This document shows, in pieces, positions 63,558 through 64,000 of a stretch of 64,000 nucleotides of DNA (its first letter is position 1; every line of letters starts with the position of its first letter). This DNA comes from Rallus limicola (Eukaryota; Chordata; Aves; Gruiformes; Rallidae). A program made the translations under genes and the position numbers. Below the pieces are notes generated by a model that was not told where the DNA came from, searched no databases, and saw only the letters and a list, made by a program, of their open reading frames with translations. Location of the stretch: contig JAKCOZ010000322.1 in assembly GCA_022605955.1 (NCBI GenBank), forward strand, positions 186,001 to 250,000, given 5' to 3'.

Positions 63558-64000
63558 CGTCCAGCAATAACTCCCAAAGTAAAGAAGCTAGGACTGAAAG
63601 GCATAGCTTGTCTGAAACCTCCTAACAGGACACACAAGCAGACCCTGTCACTTTGGCTCTCAGCCTTTTCCTTTGCCTGGAAAGAGGGAACATGCCTGGA
63701 ACCTCCTACGGTGCTTTTCTCGGCCCTAGCAGACTGCAGTTCAAAACATGCTAAACGTCCAGCAATAACTCCCAAAGTAAAGAAGCTAGGACTGAAAGGC
63801 ATAGCTTGTCTGAAACCTCCTAACAGGACACACAAGCAGACTCTGTCACTTTGGCTCTCAGCCTTTTCCTTTGCCTGGAAAGAGGGAACATGCCTGGAAC
63901 CTCCTACGGTGCTTTTCTCGGCCCTAGCAGACTGCAGTTCAAAACATGCTAAACGTCCAGCAATAACTCCCAAAGTAAAGAAGCTAGGCATGAAAGGCAT

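Larger units (their letters stand above)
42807..64000. repeat. 198-bp tandem satellite array, right part (about 107 monomers)
   Basis: After the LTR the rest of unit 213 runs to 42965, then units 214-319 follow in perfect 198-bp phase from 42966, and a 47-bp partial unit 320 (63954-64000) is cut by the window edge. The monomer and orientation are the same as on the left. Composition changes along the block: S types end at unit 216, Y at unit 240, T at unit 242 and I at unit 262 (ending near 52.67 kb). After that only C and A types occur, with new markers (AAGCCAGG, CAGACTCTG, frequent AAGCTGACC). The array continues beyond the window. Confidence 0.98.

Noticed and set aside
49166..64000. 4944-codon minus-strand open frame, and shorter minus frames to its left
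   Set aside because: These are complementary readings of the monomer. Several of the breaks coincide with the CCTTATAAC variant, which makes a stop on the minus strand, so the minus frames only trace where that variant and a few others occur.
1..64000. CENP-B box or telomere repeat as proof of centromeric or telomeric location
   Set aside because: No TTCG....A..CGGG motif and no TTAGGG tract were seen, so the chromosome position stays open.

Overview
This window is satellite DNA, not gene space. Apart from one insertion it is a single head-to-tail array of a 198-bp monomer, about 320 full copies plus a 47-bp partial copy at the right edge. Every copy is in the same orientation. The 198-bp phase holds at every point I checked (for example units starting at 1, 199, 14455, 29305, 37621 and 42175, and after the insertion at 42966, 52866, 58014, 62370 and 63954). 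I found no net insertion or deletion inside any monomer. Below, units are numbered from 0: unit k starts at 198k+1 left of the insertion and at 198k+594 right of it.

The one non-satellite segment is a 588-bp solo LTR at 42214-42801. It begins TG and ends CA, has a 13-bp near-perfect terminal inverted repeat, and is flanked by a perfect 5-bp duplication of monomer sequence (GCATG). The ends and general layout (CCAAT and TATA-like elements, then a polyadenylation-like signal just before CTATCCTTATCCCAACCCACGG) resemble LTRs I know from avian endogenous retroviruses, most likely class III/ERVL. The window is therefore most probably from a bird genome, in a large heterochromatic satellite block. 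The chromosome position (centromeric, subtelomeric or sex-linked) cannot be read from the sequence. I do not recognise the 198-bp satellite as a named family.

Layout: 1-42213 is a left array of mixed monomer types with multi-unit higher-order repeats (HORs), including 5-unit, 19-unit and 23-unit blocks. 42214-42801 is the solo LTR. 42802 to about 52.7 kb continues the mixed types. About 52.7-64 kb is a more uniform array that lacks the TATAAAAG-bearing and other 'B' monomer types and has its own 7- to 15-unit repeats. The variation lies mainly at unit positions 36-38 and in a window at unit positions 129-153, which define the monomer types used below: C (ends ..GGAACCTCCTACGG), A (GGAAGCTCCTACGG), T (GGAAGCTACTACGG), Y (GCTACCTCCTACAG), S (GCTACCATCTACAG) and I (GCTACCTATAAAAG).

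No protein-coding gene, RNA gene, CRISPR array or bacterial feature is supported. Very long open frames exist on both strands, but only because the monomer length is a multiple of three and the consensus happens to lack stops in those frames. I treat them as non-coding.
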